A stretch of DNA of 64,000 bases from NCBI RefSeq assembly GCF_042655305.1, contig NZ_JBHSLR010000009.1; one strand, given 5' to 3'. The position numbers and the translations under genes were made by a program. The stretch is from Arcanobacterium_A bovis. Lineage in GTDB: Bacteria > Actinomycetota > Actinomycetes > Actinomycetales > Actinomycetaceae. The notes beneath the pieces were generated by a model. The model made no database searches. It was not told the origin of the DNA and saw nothing but the letters and a program-made list of their open reading frames with translations. Shown one piece after another: positions 45,436 through 53,380 of the stretch (the stretch's first letter is position 1; each line of letters opens with the position of its first letter).

Positions 45436-45705
45436 TTATTGGCTCTCGTATTTTTCAGCTAGCTTCTGAATCGACTCGATAATATCGAGCGGATCTTTGC
45501 TTGGCTGCGATCCTGCCAAGTAACCCAGCAAATATGCTGTGAGCGGTGCGCCTGGGCGGGATGGGCCGTGAGCCACAGTGGAGATTAGCTTGAGCAGATC
45601 TTTCTGAACTGGGGCAAGGGTACCTTTAAGTCCAAGTTCATTTTCAACTTCGGCAATCCAGAGGCGAAGTTTTTCCATCTTTTGCGGATCGTCATGATGT
45701 GCCAT
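45436..45705 (-). CDS. DUF6457 family small protein
   Basis: An 89-residue helical protein: KLRLWIAEVENELGLKG, then LLKLISTVAHGPSRPGAPLTAYLLGYLAG. This VAHG-RP-APLT-hLhGYhAG pattern is DUF6457, a small actinobacterial family of unknown function often seen near molybdopterin genes, which are absent here. ATG 45705 is taken as start; it overlaps the tatC end by 14 bp, so it is the last gene of the tat operon. Confidence 0.78.
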   Translation of the reverse strand: MAHHDDPQKMEKLRLWIAEVENELGLKGTLAPVQKDLLKLISTVAHGPSRPGAPLTAYLLGYLAGSQPSKDPLDIIESIQKLAEKYESQ

Positions 45706-46492
45706 GAGAGCGTGTCCTTTCAATAGTTTGATTAGTTGCGCTACGTTTAGCAATACTACGTTCATGCAGAGCCGAGATACCGATGGCGAGAAGATAAAGC
45801 ACGATCAGCACAGCCGCTTGAATGGTCATTGGCCACGGCGAGGGGAGTGGATTAGCAATCGCAGCGAAAGTAAAAGCAATCACCACTGCCCACCGCCATG
45901 CTTTGAGCATATTTCGCGAGCTGAGCAGCCCAAGGAAGTTGAGAACCACGAGAATCTCTGGAATGAGGAATGAGAGTCCAAAGGCGAGCACAAGCCGAGT
46001 ATAGAAGGAGATATATGAATCTGCACGTAGCAGTGTTAAGGCCTCGGGTGGGGTAAAAGATGCAAGTATTTCCACTGCTCGTGGAATCATTAAGATTGCA
46101 CTTGCGGCGCCCGCCGCAAACAAAATCACTCCAATAAAACCAAAGGCGAGTAGATTACGGCGTTCTTTTTTACGCAGACCAGGTGAGATAAACGCAAACA
46201 TTTGGTACACCCACCACGGGCTGGCCAAAATTGTGCCGATCCAAAACGACATCCGCAGTTTGAGGTCGAAAGCTGCACCGATCGTCTGGAAATTGAGGCG
46301 AGCGCTTTCGGCGTCGATCTCCTTTAGCGGAGCTTGGATCCACACTAAAACTGGATCATACAAATACCACCCTGCGATTGCTGCGAGACAAATCCCAGCG
46401 ATAGAAAGCAGGAGGCGTTTGCGTAACTCCTGAAAATGTTCGCGAATTGGCATAACACCTTCAGGATTTGAACGTTTGCGCACGGTCACCAT
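45692..46492 (-). CDS. tatC: Sec-independent protein translocase TatC
   Basis: TatC recognises twin-arginine signal peptides. The 266-residue protein has six membrane helices; family features are MPIREHFQELRKRLL at the N-terminus, FKLRMSFWIG-like FDLKLRMSFWIG and the FISPGLRKKERR loop. The C-terminus is basic. It follows tatA by 20 bp on the minus strand. Together with the two genes upstream it makes a complete TatABC set. Confidence 0.95.
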   Translation of the reverse strand: MVTVRKRSNPEGVMPIREHFQELRKRLLLSIAGICLAAIAGWYLYDPVLVWIQAPLKEIDAESARLNFQTIGAAFDLKLRMSFWIGTILASPWWVYQMFAFISPGLRKKERRNLLAFGFIGVILFAAGAASAILMIPRAVEILASFTPPEALTLLRADSYISFYTRLVLAFGLSFLIPEILVVLNFLGLLSSRNMLKAWRWAVVIAFTFAAIANPLPSPWPMTIQAAVLIVLYLLAIGISALHERSIAKRSATNQTIERTRSHGTS

Positions 46493-46512
46493 AGAAAACG
46501 CGCTGAACGAAC

Positions 46513-46698
46513 CTAGTTGTTGTTCTCGGTCGAGTTCTGGCTAGGTGGGTTTGGCTTATCGTCCTCGGTGAGTTCTTTCATCTCTTTTTTGAGGATCTTC
46601 GCCGATTGCCCAATTGAGCGGGCAATATCAGGTAGCTTAGCTGCGCCGAAGACAACGATAATCACGACGAGCAAGATAATAATGTGTGCAGGCTTCAT
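46513..46698 (-). CDS. tatA: Twin-arginine translocase subunit TatA
   Basis: A 61-residue protein with one membrane helix (HIIILLVVIIVVFGAAKLP), the FG hinge, an amphipathic helix (DIARSIGQSAKILKKEMKEL) and a short polar tail. These are the defining TatA features; TatA forms the protein-conducting pore. It sits between tatB and tatC. Confidence 0.92.
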   Translation of the reverse strand: MKPAHIIILLVVIIVVFGAAKLPDIARSIGQSAKILKKEMKELTEDDKPNPPSQNSTENNN

Positions 46699-46764
46699 TT
46701 CTTTATCCTTTGGATAGTGGTAGGGAATGGACTTTGAAAATCTTTAGCTTGAGGCTTGGTCGGG

Positions 46765-47151
46765 TTAGTTGGCTTTCCAGGGTGGAGTAATTGCGCGGTC
46801 GGCGTTACCAGCTGGTGGTGTGGTGCGCGAACTTGATTGCGAACCCGACTGAGAACTCTGTTGATTCATTGTATTTGATTGCTTCATCCACGCCCGCATT
46901 TCTTCTTGAACAGCATCGCGAATGATTTGCCGTGGATCAAGACCACGCATATCAAACTCCGATAAATCAATCGATGGAACATAATTCTCCGCCCGTGATT
47001 CTTCGCGCAGACGAGCAGAAAACTGTTTCGCTTTGGTTACTCCATTTTTGAAAACATGGAGAAATTGAGCGATAGACTTCGGCCCAAGTACAAGCAGTGC
47101 CACAAGTAGGATCACCACAAATTCTGTGCCTGATATGCCGAAAAACTCCAT
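46765..47151 (-). CDS. tatB: Twin-arginine translocase subunit TatB
   Basis: A 128-residue protein with a short helix (FFGISGTEFVVILLVALLVLGP), a Gly-Pro hinge typical of TatB, an amphipathic region (IAQFLHVFKNGVTKAKQFSARLREE) and a Ser/Gln/Asn-rich tail. It contains FDMRGLDPRQIIRDAVQEEMRAW, a common actinobacterial TatB segment. It is first in the minus-strand tatB-tatA-tatC group. Confidence 0.9.
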   Translation of the reverse strand: MEFFGISGTEFVVILLVALLVLGPKSIAQFLHVFKNGVTKAKQFSARLREESRAENYVPSIDLSEFDMRGLDPRQIIRDAVQEEMRAWMKQSNTMNQQSSQSGSQSSSRTTPPAGNADRAITPPWKAN

Positions 47152-47278
47152 AATTCGATTCTAGCCTAGGTGCCAGTTGTTGAGTAAAACTGGGGACATT
47201 TATGTGACGTTTATGTTCGCATTTGAGCAACGTGGACTCTAGGATACATACTCAGAATACGGCACTTCTTGAATAAAT

Positions 47279-48187
47279 ATGATTGGTGCCGTTCGAGTGA
47301 TAATGCACGTGAGAGTCGGGAGCTTAGTGAGCGATTCAGATCAGATTCGCCCTCTGTTGAGGTGGTTATTTGCGCATGACCTGCCAAAAGCTGTGGTGAT
47401 TACGTGTGCACATTCAGAACTTAAACGTAGCCCACGAGGTGTGCAGATTATTTCCTGGAGTGACTGTCTTTCCACAGCTCCGATAGGTTTACCAGCGCAG
47501 TTGCTCGCCTTGGGGATTGAGCACGTTAGCGTAGAGTCGTGTGCGCTAGAATCGGTTGATTCTACCGAAAAAATCCAACAGTGGATTGAACTCACGCCAA
47601 GCTTAGTGTCCCAATTTGAGGGGTTTGACCGTTTTCTGCGCAGTGGAGATGCTGTGCTCACATGTGGAGCGATTGCATTGCCTCGTCGAGTTTTGTTAGG
47701 GCTTTCAGTTGCGGAAAAGCCACCTTATTCTTTTGTGGGTGACGACGTCGATCGCACGGTTCGCGCCCTAGAACTGTTGCGTGAACAAGGGAGGTTGTCG
47801 GCGTCGTCGGCCCTCAACCGATCTCTAGGCGGGCACCGACTTGGCATTACTACCTGCACAGCGTGTGGAGTATGTGTGCGAGCTTGCCCACATGATGCTT
47901 TGGAAATTATCGATGCGGGAACTTCGAGCACCGTGGTTCACCACCGAGGTAGATGCAGAGGTGAGGAAAGATGCGTGAGCTTGTGTCCGGAGAAAGGCAT
48001 TTGGATTCAAGGCGACATTGAACTGCGTGATTTGCTTGAGCATGAGGTTGCTGAGCTGCGAGTGGTGAACACTACCGCTTGTGAAAAATGCGGAGCGAGA
48101 CATCCGGTTGATGAGGGACAATATTGTAAGGTGTGTCAATTCAAAGCGCGTTCACCTTTTGGTTCAATCACACTTGGTCATAATTGA
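47279..48187 (+). CDS. Iron-sulfur protein of unknown function (ferredoxin domain plus zinc-ribbon-like tail)
   Basis: The 302-residue protein is not recognised as a named family. The N-terminal half has two Cys-bearing strands (VVITCAH, SDCLSTAPIGLPAQLLALGIEHVSVESCA), a layout that recalls MvhD-type or hydrogenase-delta domains; that resemblance is tentative. Then comes a ferredoxin-like part: C193-TA-C196-GV-C199-VRA-C203-P, and a second, irregular motif C226, C232, C236 with spacing 5 and 3. A third Cys set, C268, C271, C283, C286, looks like a zinc ribbon. No signal peptide is seen. The start may be ATG 47279 or ATG 47303. It faces away from the tat operon. Confidence 0.75.
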   Translation: MIGAVRVIMHVRVGSLVSDSDQIRPLLRWLFAHDLPKAVVITCAHSELKRSPRGVQIISWSDCLSTAPIGLPAQLLALGIEHVSVESCALESVDSTEKIQQWIELTPSLVSQFEGFDRFLRSGDAVLTCGAIALPRRVLLGLSVAEKPPYSFVGDDVDRTVRALELLREQGRLSASSALNRSLGGHRLGITTCTACGVCVRACPHDALEIIDAGTSSTVVHHRGRCRGEERCVSLCPEKGIWIQGDIELRDLLEHEVAELRVVNTTACEKCGARHPVDEGQYCKVCQFKARSPFGSITLGHN

Positions 48188-48196
48188 CGTAGCCAG

Positions 48197-48225
48197 TTGG
48201 AAATCGAGATTAATTTCGATATAAC
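48197..48225 (+). promoter_or_regulatory. tRNA-Met promoter
   Basis: TTGGAA (48197-48202), a 17-bp spacer and TATAAC (48220-48225) end 11 bases before the mature tRNA 5' end. Confidence 0.7.
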
Positions 48226-48236
48226 CTAGGGGAGAT

Positions 48237-48310
48237 GCCCCTGTAGCTCAGACGGTTAGAGCAGGGAACTCATAATTCCAGGGTCGCGGGTTCAAGTCCT
48301 GCCGGGGGCA
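48237..48310 (+). tRNA. tRNA-Met (anticodon CAT)
   Basis: A full cloverleaf can be drawn: acceptor GCCCCTG / CGGGGGC, D arm from TAGCTC, anticodon loop CTCATAA with CAT at 48271-48273, T arm with GGTTCAAGTCC, discriminator A at 48310. CCA is not encoded. The anticodon stem has one G:A mismatch at its base (48264/48280). Elongator tRNA-Met is the likely identity; tRNA-Ile2 with a lysidine-modified C cannot be excluded. Confidence 0.9.
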
Positions 48311-48316
48311 CACGAG

Positions 48317-48347
48317 GTCGGGCTTGCAGTTTTGCAAGTCCGACTTT
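48317..48347 (+). terminator. Hairpin after tRNA-Met
   Basis: GTCGGGCTTGCA (48317-48328) pairs with TGCAAGTCCGAC (48333-48344), 12 bp with one G:T pair, GTTT loop, then TTT. It probably ends the tRNA transcript. Confidence 0.75.
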
Positions 48348-48814
48348 GCATATCCGTGTGAGAGAAGATCACGTTGCAGATACGCCGGTGGTGAGGCTTT
48401 GTATCGCTATAAAAGCTGGCGTTGTGCCGAATTTTAGGCTTTTAATCCATAGTTTTGACGTCTTGAACTGGTTTATAAATTCGCAAATTTATACTCATGT
48501 AAATATTAAATAAAAATAAAGAAAGTCAAATGTTGTGGTGCTAATGTTACCAATAACGGAACGCATTGAAATGGGATCTTGAAACGGTGGATGACCGACC
48601 ACAGTTTCTTGTTCTTTGAGTCGTGGCGAAGGAACTCAAGATTTATCCCGTCGGGATGCGTTCCGTCTTTTTGTGCTCGCATAAGTGCTGAGCGGTACGG
48701 ATATCTAAGCTGAGTGATTCGGGTACCTAAAGGTTTCGCGGTTTGGCTGTGGCGTAGTCGCTTTCGAGCCACTAGGCTGTGGGTAGATTTGTTTTGACTG
48801 AAAGAGCGGTATAA
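48348..48814. other. Gene-poor stretch, AT-rich in the middle
   Basis: I find no convincing gene here. Bases about 48470-48530 are strongly AT-rich compared with the rest of the window. One minus-strand open frame (88 codons) exists but has no family resemblance and no good start site. The 3' part likely holds the promoter of the next gene. The stretch could be the decayed remains of something inserted beside the tRNA; nothing proves it. Confidence 0.4.
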
Positions 48815-49105
48815 ATGAGCGAAACGAATAATCCTTTAGAGCCTGGGATGGGGTCGCATATTGATGCGGCTGGCACCACTTCGCAGAGCCAACGTGGTGG
48901 TTTGGCTCCAGAAGACCTTGCGAAACTCAAGAAAGCCCAGCGGAGGAATATTGTTATTGCCCTGATATTGGGCCTAATACTCGCTGTCAGTGGATACTTT
49001 GCGGGTCAAAAATTGCGTGAGAGTCGATCACAGTCGTCGGCAGCAAACGTAAGTGTGGTTATTGCTGATGGTGAGGAGAGGGCAGTAAATGGTGTTCGGA
49101 TTTAA
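48815..49105 (+). CDS. Small single-pass membrane protein, unknown function
   Basis: A 96-residue protein: a hydrophilic Gly/Ser-rich N-terminus, LAPEDLAKLKKAQRRN, one membrane helix (about 47-65, IVIALILGLILAVSGYFAG) and a polar tail. I do not recognise the family. It overlaps the next gene by 17 bp, which suggests the two are made together. Confidence 0.65.
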   Translation: MSETNNPLEPGMGSHIDAAGTTSQSQRGGLAPEDLAKLKKAQRRNIVIALILGLILAVSGYFAGQKLRESRSQSSAANVSVVIADGEERAVNGVRI

Positions 49106-49610
49106 TAAAAGTGTTGACCGCCAGGTGTTGGACCTGTGTAGGGAAGTGGGGGTTAAACCTACCGCAAGCAGCGAAGTAGTTTACGACGGCGGAAAACGTT
49201 GGCTTGCGACGTCGTCCACAATGCTCGTAGTGCTTACGCAAGACGACGGTGTGCGTCCGGGGGAAACGCAACTTATTGAGTGGGCAGATTTTGCTCAAGC
49301 TGGATGGGATGAACAAGAACGGCTTTTGACATTAAAGTTTATCGATCCGGCATTGCCTGCCCTGCAGTTTGAGTTGTTCGAAGACTATAGCGAGAATTTC
49401 GTGACGGCGATTCGGGAGCGCGTCGACCGTTCGATTGTGTATCAACAGTTTGTGGAGTTGAGCTCGGGTGTGATTGCTCGCGGGCAAGTGCGGAGAAATG
49501 CCGATGAAACGCTCTTCACCCAGATTCTTGTTGATGGGGATGTTGAAGCACGAGATCGAGAAATTCTGGCAAATTTGGACATTGAATTGCGAGAAGCTGT
49601 GGGGCTTTGA
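49089..49610 (+). CDS. Conserved-looking cytoplasmic protein, unknown function
   Basis: A 173-residue protein without signal peptide or membrane segment. It begins VFGFNKSVDRQVLDLC, continues with a beta-rich central region (WLATSSTMLVVL, TQLIEWADFAQAGWDEQERLLTLKF) that could be a small PH-like fold, and ends in a charged helical part. I do not recognise a named family. Overlap with the upstream membrane protein and a tRNA downstream are the only context. GGTGAGGAGAG near 49070-49080 gives a plausible ribosome site for ATG 49089. Confidence 0.7.
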   Translation: MVFGFNKSVDRQVLDLCREVGVKPTASSEVVYDGGKRWLATSSTMLVVLTQDDGVRPGETQLIEWADFAQAGWDEQERLLTLKFIDPALPALQFELFEDYSENFVTAIRERVDRSIVYQQFVELSSGVIARGQVRRNADETLFTQILVDGDVEARDREILANLDIELREAVGL

Positions 49611-49697
49611 GCTGTGAGTATTGTCTAGACCACAGAACATTTATGAGTGACGCCAGTCACATTGGCGAAAATAAGCCAAAAAATGGCAGTCTTGGAA

Positions 49698-49726
49698 TTC
49701 GCTTTCGTTCGAAAATTTGCTAAAGT
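49698..49726 (+). promoter_or_regulatory. tRNA-Asn promoter
   Basis: TTCGCT (49698-49703), 17-bp spacer, TAAAGT (49721-49726); the mature tRNA starts 14 bases after the -10. Confidence 0.6.
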
Positions 49727-49740
49727 ATTTCAAGTCGCAA

Positions 49741-49812
49741 TCCCGCGTAGCTCAATGGCAGAGCATTCGACTGTTAATCGAACGGTTGTTGGTTCGAGTC
49801 CAACCGCGGGAG
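49741..49812 (+). tRNA. tRNA-Asn (anticodon GTT)
   Basis: Acceptor TCCCGCG / CGCGGGA, D arm from TAGCTCAATGGCAGAGC, anticodon loop with GTT (CTGTTAA), T loop GGTTCGAGTCC, discriminator G at 49812. CCA is not encoded. Confidence 0.95.
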
Positions 49813-49818
49813 CTCGAG

Positions 49819-49848
49819 GGCCTCTGATAGTAATATTGGAGGCCTTTG
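49819..49848 (+). terminator. Terminator after tRNA-Asn
   Basis: GGCCTC and GAGGCC pair around a 14-base AT-rich loop and are followed by TTTGTT. Confidence 0.6.
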
Positions 49849-49943
49849 TTATTGCTTGTGCCGCTCAATTTTACCTGTGACAATAGACTTGTGACAATTG
49901 AAGGTGCAAGAGACGTTTCAATCTGGTGTGAGGACTATTTGCA

Positions 49944-50435
49944 ATGACGTACCGTGATATTCGAATTGTTGGCGATCCAGTATTGCGCACGGTATGCGCT
50001 CCGATCACCGATATAACACCCGGTATTCGCCAGCTTGTGGACGATCTGATGGAAAATGTTAATGAGCCAGGACGCGCTGGATTAGCTGCAAATCAGATCG
50101 GGCAGTCTTTCCGGGCATTCTCGTGGAATATTGATGGCAAGCGCGGTTATATTCTCAACCCGGTGATTGTGGAACTATCTGAGGACGAGTACCAAGACGG
50201 CGACGAGGGTTGCTTGTCGGTTCCGGAACTGTGGTATCCCTGCAAACGCGCATGGTATGCAAAAGCAGAGGGCACTGATTTAGACGGCAATAAAGTTGTG
50301 GTCGAAGGTGAGGAAATTTGGGGTCGGCTCATTCAACATGAGGTAGACCATCTTGACGGTCACCTCTACATTGATCGTCTTGAACGCGCCGAGCGTAAGA
50401 AAGCACTGCGCGAAATACGCGAAAAGGGCATGTGA
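49944..50435 (+). CDS. def: Peptide deformylase
   Basis: The enzyme removes the formyl group from nascent proteins. The 163-residue protein has the three PDF motifs: GLAANQIGQS (motif 1), EGCLSVPE (motif 2, metal ligand C90) and QHEVDHLDG (motif 3, H132, E133, H136). The start MTYRDIRIVGDPVLR is typical. It overlaps the next gene by one base (or 4 with the alternative start). Upstream is tRNA-Asn with its own terminator. Confidence 0.96.
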   Translation: MTYRDIRIVGDPVLRTVCAPITDITPGIRQLVDDLMENVNEPGRAGLAANQIGQSFRAFSWNIDGKRGYILNPVIVELSEDEYQDGDEGCLSVPELWYPCKRAWYAKAEGTDLDGNKVVVEGEEIWGRLIQHEVDHLDGHLYIDRLERAERKKALREIREKGM

Positions 50436-51406
50436 TGGCAAATAGCGGTGTTCTTCTGATAGCGGGAGCCTCTGGCTTTATTGGTTCTGCGTTTCGGGAG
50501 AGCGTCCTGCCTCGGTATGCTCAGGTGCGTTGTTTGACTCGTTCCGACAACGAAGCGCGTGATGGATTGCGCGATAAGTCGCGTGATGGATCGCATAGCG
50601 GTCAGCGCGAGGTTTTCCAGTGGGATCCAGCGCGGCGGATCATTGACGATCAAGCAATTGCAGGTGCTGATGCGGTTGTGTGTCTTAATGGAGCGCCGAT
50701 AAACCGAATGTGGACCAAAAAATACCGCAAAACGCTGTGGGAATCGCGTATTGGTTCAGTTCGTACTCTAGTTGATGCAATCTCACGCACTCCGCAAGAC
50801 TTACGTCCGCGCGTATTATTGTCTGGTTCTGCGGTGGGATATTACGGTTATGACGCCGATCAGCCCGTTTCTGAAGACACCCCAGCAGGCAAAGGTTTCT
50901 TAGCTCAGTTATGCCGAGCATGGGAACATGAAGCTAATCGGGCCGAGCAGTATGGTGTGCGAGTAGTCAATATCCGCACTGGTCTAGTTATGCATCCAAG
51001 TGGTGGCTTGATGAAAGCAATGCTTCCTTTGTTTAGGTCCGGCTTGGGCGGTCGTATTGGTGATGGATCGGCGTGGATGCCGATAATCTCTCGCCGAGAT
51101 TACGTTAATGCTCTCCACCATTGCATTGAACATGAGGAGATCTCTGGGCGAGTAAACTTCACTGCGCCACACCCAGCTCGTAACGCACAATGGACTCAAG
51201 ACTTTGCTGAGTTTGTGCATAGGCCTGCAGTTTTTGTGGCTCCCAAGTCGGTGCTTCAATTGGTGCTTGGCAATATGGCAAAAGAGACGATTTTGGCCTC
51301 GCAACAAGTAGTTCCAGACGTTTTGCTCAAGAGTGGTTTTGTTTTTGAAGCAGCCACGTCAACGGAGATATTTTCATCGTTTCGTTCGAAACACTCCGAG
51401 GCATGA
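50435..51406 (+). CDS. TIGR01777 family NAD-dependent epimerase/SDR protein
   Basis: A 323-residue extended SDR protein related to YfcH/SulA-type proteins. It has the nucleotide loop IAGASGFIGSAF, CLNGAPINRMWTKKYRKTLWESRIGSVRTL split in two, SGSAVGYYGYDAD, RTGLVMHPSGGLMKAMLPLFRSGLGGRIGDG and INFTAPHPARN-like VNFTAPHPARNAQW. All are TIGR01777 signatures. Substrate unknown; homologues are loosely linked to cell division. ATG 50435 (7 bases from AAGGG) is preferred over GTG 50432. Confidence 0.85.
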   Translation: MANSGVLLIAGASGFIGSAFRESVLPRYAQVRCLTRSDNEARDGLRDKSRDGSHSGQREVFQWDPARRIIDDQAIAGADAVVCLNGAPINRMWTKKYRKTLWESRIGSVRTLVDAISRTPQDLRPRVLLSGSAVGYYGYDADQPVSEDTPAGKGFLAQLCRAWEHEANRAEQYGVRVVNIRTGLVMHPSGGLMKAMLPLFRSGLGGRIGDGSAWMPIISRRDYVNALHHCIEHEEISGRVNFTAPHPARNAQWTQDFAEFVHRPAVFVAPKSVLQLVLGNMAKETILASQQVVPDVLLKSGFVFEAATSTEIFSSFRSKHSEA

Positions 51407-51500
51407 CAATGCATTCAACAAACAGCTAGACTATAAATAACGCACAAGATCCTCGAGGTGGGTGTCACGGGGAATTTCACCCAATATGAGGAGGATCGCG

Positions 51501-52007
51501 GTGAGTTCAAAATACACCACACGAGGTGTCATATTTATTCATTCGGTAACTCCGGCTGTTCAACCGCACGTTGAATGGGCGGTTACAAGTGTGCTTGGAT
51601 ATCCAGTGCATATTGAATGGACTAAGCAACCAGCTCAGCCACAGATGAACCGTGGTGAACTAGCTTGGACGGGTGAGATCGGAACTGGTGCAATGCTTGC
51701 TTCCGCGCTCGGTGGTTGGGAACATTTGCGCTTTGAAATCACTGAGGAAAATACGCCGGTATCAGAAGGCGGGCGATGGTCATGTACTCCTGGTTTGGGT
51801 ATTTTCTACGCTCAAACGGACTTGGTGGGCAACGTCGTCATTCCTGAAAACCGAATCCGGGCCGCTCTCGAGCAATCTGCCGGAGATCCCGACGAATTGC
51901 GCCGACTGATGGATGTGGCGCTCGGTCAGGCCTGGGACGACGAACTTGAGGTGTTCCGTTACGCGGGAGCAGGCGCTCCTGTGCGTTGGCTGCACCGCGT
52001 GGGCTGA
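51501..52007 (+). CDS. DUF3145 family protein
   Basis: A 168-residue protein with the DUF3145 sequence: TRGVIFIHSVTPAVQPHVEWA, HIEWTKQPAQP, ASALGGWEHLRFEITEE and LGIFYAQTDLVGNVVIPENRI. The family is nearly limited to actinobacteria; in Streptomyces it lies just after the fabD-fabH-acpP-fabF fatty-acid genes. Here no fab genes are present, but a carrier-like gene lies convergent and 81 bp away. GAGGAGG lies 6-7 bases before GTG 51501; ATG 51486 upstream precedes this site and is unlikely. Confidence 0.82.
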   Translation: MSSKYTTRGVIFIHSVTPAVQPHVEWAVTSVLGYPVHIEWTKQPAQPQMNRGELAWTGEIGTGAMLASALGGWEHLRFEITEENTPVSEGGRWSCTPGLGIFYAQTDLVGNVVIPENRIRAALEQSAGDPDELRRLMDVALGQAWDDELEVFRYAGAGAPVRWLHRVG

Positions 52008-52088
52008 TTTCTGGAACTGCAATTACTGCTCAATGTGAAGCTGATCAGAAACCAGCAATACACAGACTTGCCTAAGAAAAGGCTTCTA

Positions 52089-52490
52089 TTAGGCATCGAA
52101 TAGAGCGCGCAGATCGGCTGCACTGGCGAGTTGGCTATCCTCCTCAAGCTGACTCGGGTGGGCGGGTTGCACTTCTGATGTCGAAGCTTTCGCCTGCTTT
52201 GCAGTATTCGCGGACGGATCTAAATCTGATGGCACGGGAGTTTTTATTGCTTCACATAGCTGTGATACATGTGTAGCTTGGCAGATGAGATCGTCGTTAA
52301 GATCCACTTTGGCTAAGCGTTCTAATTGAGTAGCAATTGCCCAGATCGACACAGTATCTAAGCCGAGTTCCTCGCGCAGAGCAGTGGGATAATTGGCCTC
52401 AGTTTCAGGAATCTCTGGAGCTATATCAGCCAAGGCAACTCTAAAGCGGGCGAGGGCGAGCTGCTGTTCGTCGTCTAAAGAAATACCCAT
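52089..52490 (-). CDS. Acyl-carrier-protein-like protein lacking the attachment serine
   Basis: A 133-residue protein. Residues 10-80 resemble an acyl carrier protein: ALREELGLDTVSIWAIATQLERLAKVDLNDDLICQATHVSQL matches the helix-II pattern (x-LG-x-D-S-L-...-LE...) in parts, but the phosphopantetheine serine position is Thr (D-T-V, codon at 52353-52355). The C-terminal 50 residues are Ser/Ala/Pro/Gln-rich and probably disordered. ATG 52490 lies 8 bases after AGGAG; GTG 52496 is too close to it. A weak GCCTAA / TTAGGC hairpin overlaps the stop. Whether this is a carrier, a decayed one or a scaffold cannot be told. Confidence 0.6.
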   Translation of the reverse strand: MGISLDDEQQLALARFRVALADIAPEIPETEANYPTALREELGLDTVSIWAIATQLERLAKVDLNDDLICQATHVSQLCEAIKTPVPSDLDPSANTAKQAKASTSEVQPAHPSQLEEDSQLASAADLRALFDA

Positions 52491-52645
52491 ATGCACTGCT
52501 CCTGCTACCTGTTTTGCACAAAGAAAATTTTACCTTGTGCCGCTACACGTCCATCTTAAAGGGTTTGCTGACCCTAACGATAGTAGGCGCAAATGAGATA
52601 CTGCGAAGCTAATTGACTATAATTGGAAAAGAACAAGGAGATCTC

Positions 52646-53266
52646 ATGGCACACTACGTTGATTTACATCCAGACAATCCACAGCAGCGTATCGTTGATC
52701 GAGTTGTGGAACGGTTACGCCAAGGTGATATTGCTGCAATTCCCACCGATTCGGGCTATGCGATTGTTTGCCGCTTGGGCAATAAAGAAGGTTTAGAGCG
52801 GATCCGGACTATTCGCCGCGTGGATTCCAAGCATCATTTCACCTTGCTGTGCCATGATTTTGGGCAATTAGGCAAGCTCGTCATTATTGACAACGCCAAT
52901 TTTCGGTTGATTAAGAGCAAGACGCCCGGTCCATTTACGTTCATATTGAAAGCCACCAAAGACGTTCCACGGATGATGCTTAACCCGAAAAAATCTACGG
53001 TGGGCGTGCGCATTCCCGATCACAAGATTACGCAAGCGATTCTTGAGAATATGGGTGAACCTCTCTTATGCTCAACACTGATTCTACCAGGGGAGTCTGA
53101 GCCGCAGCGAGAGGGGTGGATGATTAACGATGAACTCGGTCATGTGCTCGATATCGTGGTGGAAGGCCCGATTGGGAGCGAAGGGCCCACAACCGTCGTC
53201 GATCTTTCTTCCGGGGATATCGAGGTGCTGCGTGAGGGCGCAGGCGATCTTGGCACTTTGGTCTGA
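52646..53266 (+). CDS. YciO/Sua5/YrdC-type protein (L-threonylcarbamoyladenylate synthase family)
   Basis: A 206-residue YrdC-fold protein. It has IAAIPTDSGYAIVCRLGNKEGLERI, the RRVDSKHHFTLLCHDF loop, SKTPGPFTFILKATKDVPRMM and VGVRIPDH, in the YciO subgroup order. TsaC/Sua5 relatives make threonylcarbamoyl-AMP for the t6A37 tRNA modification; YciO members have lower or uncertain activity, so the family call is firm and the role is not. AAGGAG lies 5 bases before ATG 52646; the frame is open 11 codons more. Confidence 0.85.
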   Translation: MAHYVDLHPDNPQQRIVDRVVERLRQGDIAAIPTDSGYAIVCRLGNKEGLERIRTIRRVDSKHHFTLLCHDFGQLGKLVIIDNANFRLIKSKTPGPFTFILKATKDVPRMMLNPKKSTVGVRIPDHKITQAILENMGEPLLCSTLILPGESEPQREGWMINDELGHVLDIVVEGPIGSEGPTTVVDLSSGDIEVLREGAGDLGTLV

Positions 53267-53380
53267 TGCCAGTTTGCCCGCAACACCGCACAAAGCTTCG
53301 CATCACAGTCACACACCATCGCGCAAAATTCAATTATTGAGCCATATTCACTAACACAACAAAAGGTAAGTTCGAACTCC

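Noticed and set aside
48506..48772. Minus-strand open frame of 88 codons in the gene-poor stretch
   Set aside because: No family resemblance, basic and odd composition, no clear ribosome site, runs into the AT-rich patch and overlaps the presumed promoter of the 48815 gene.
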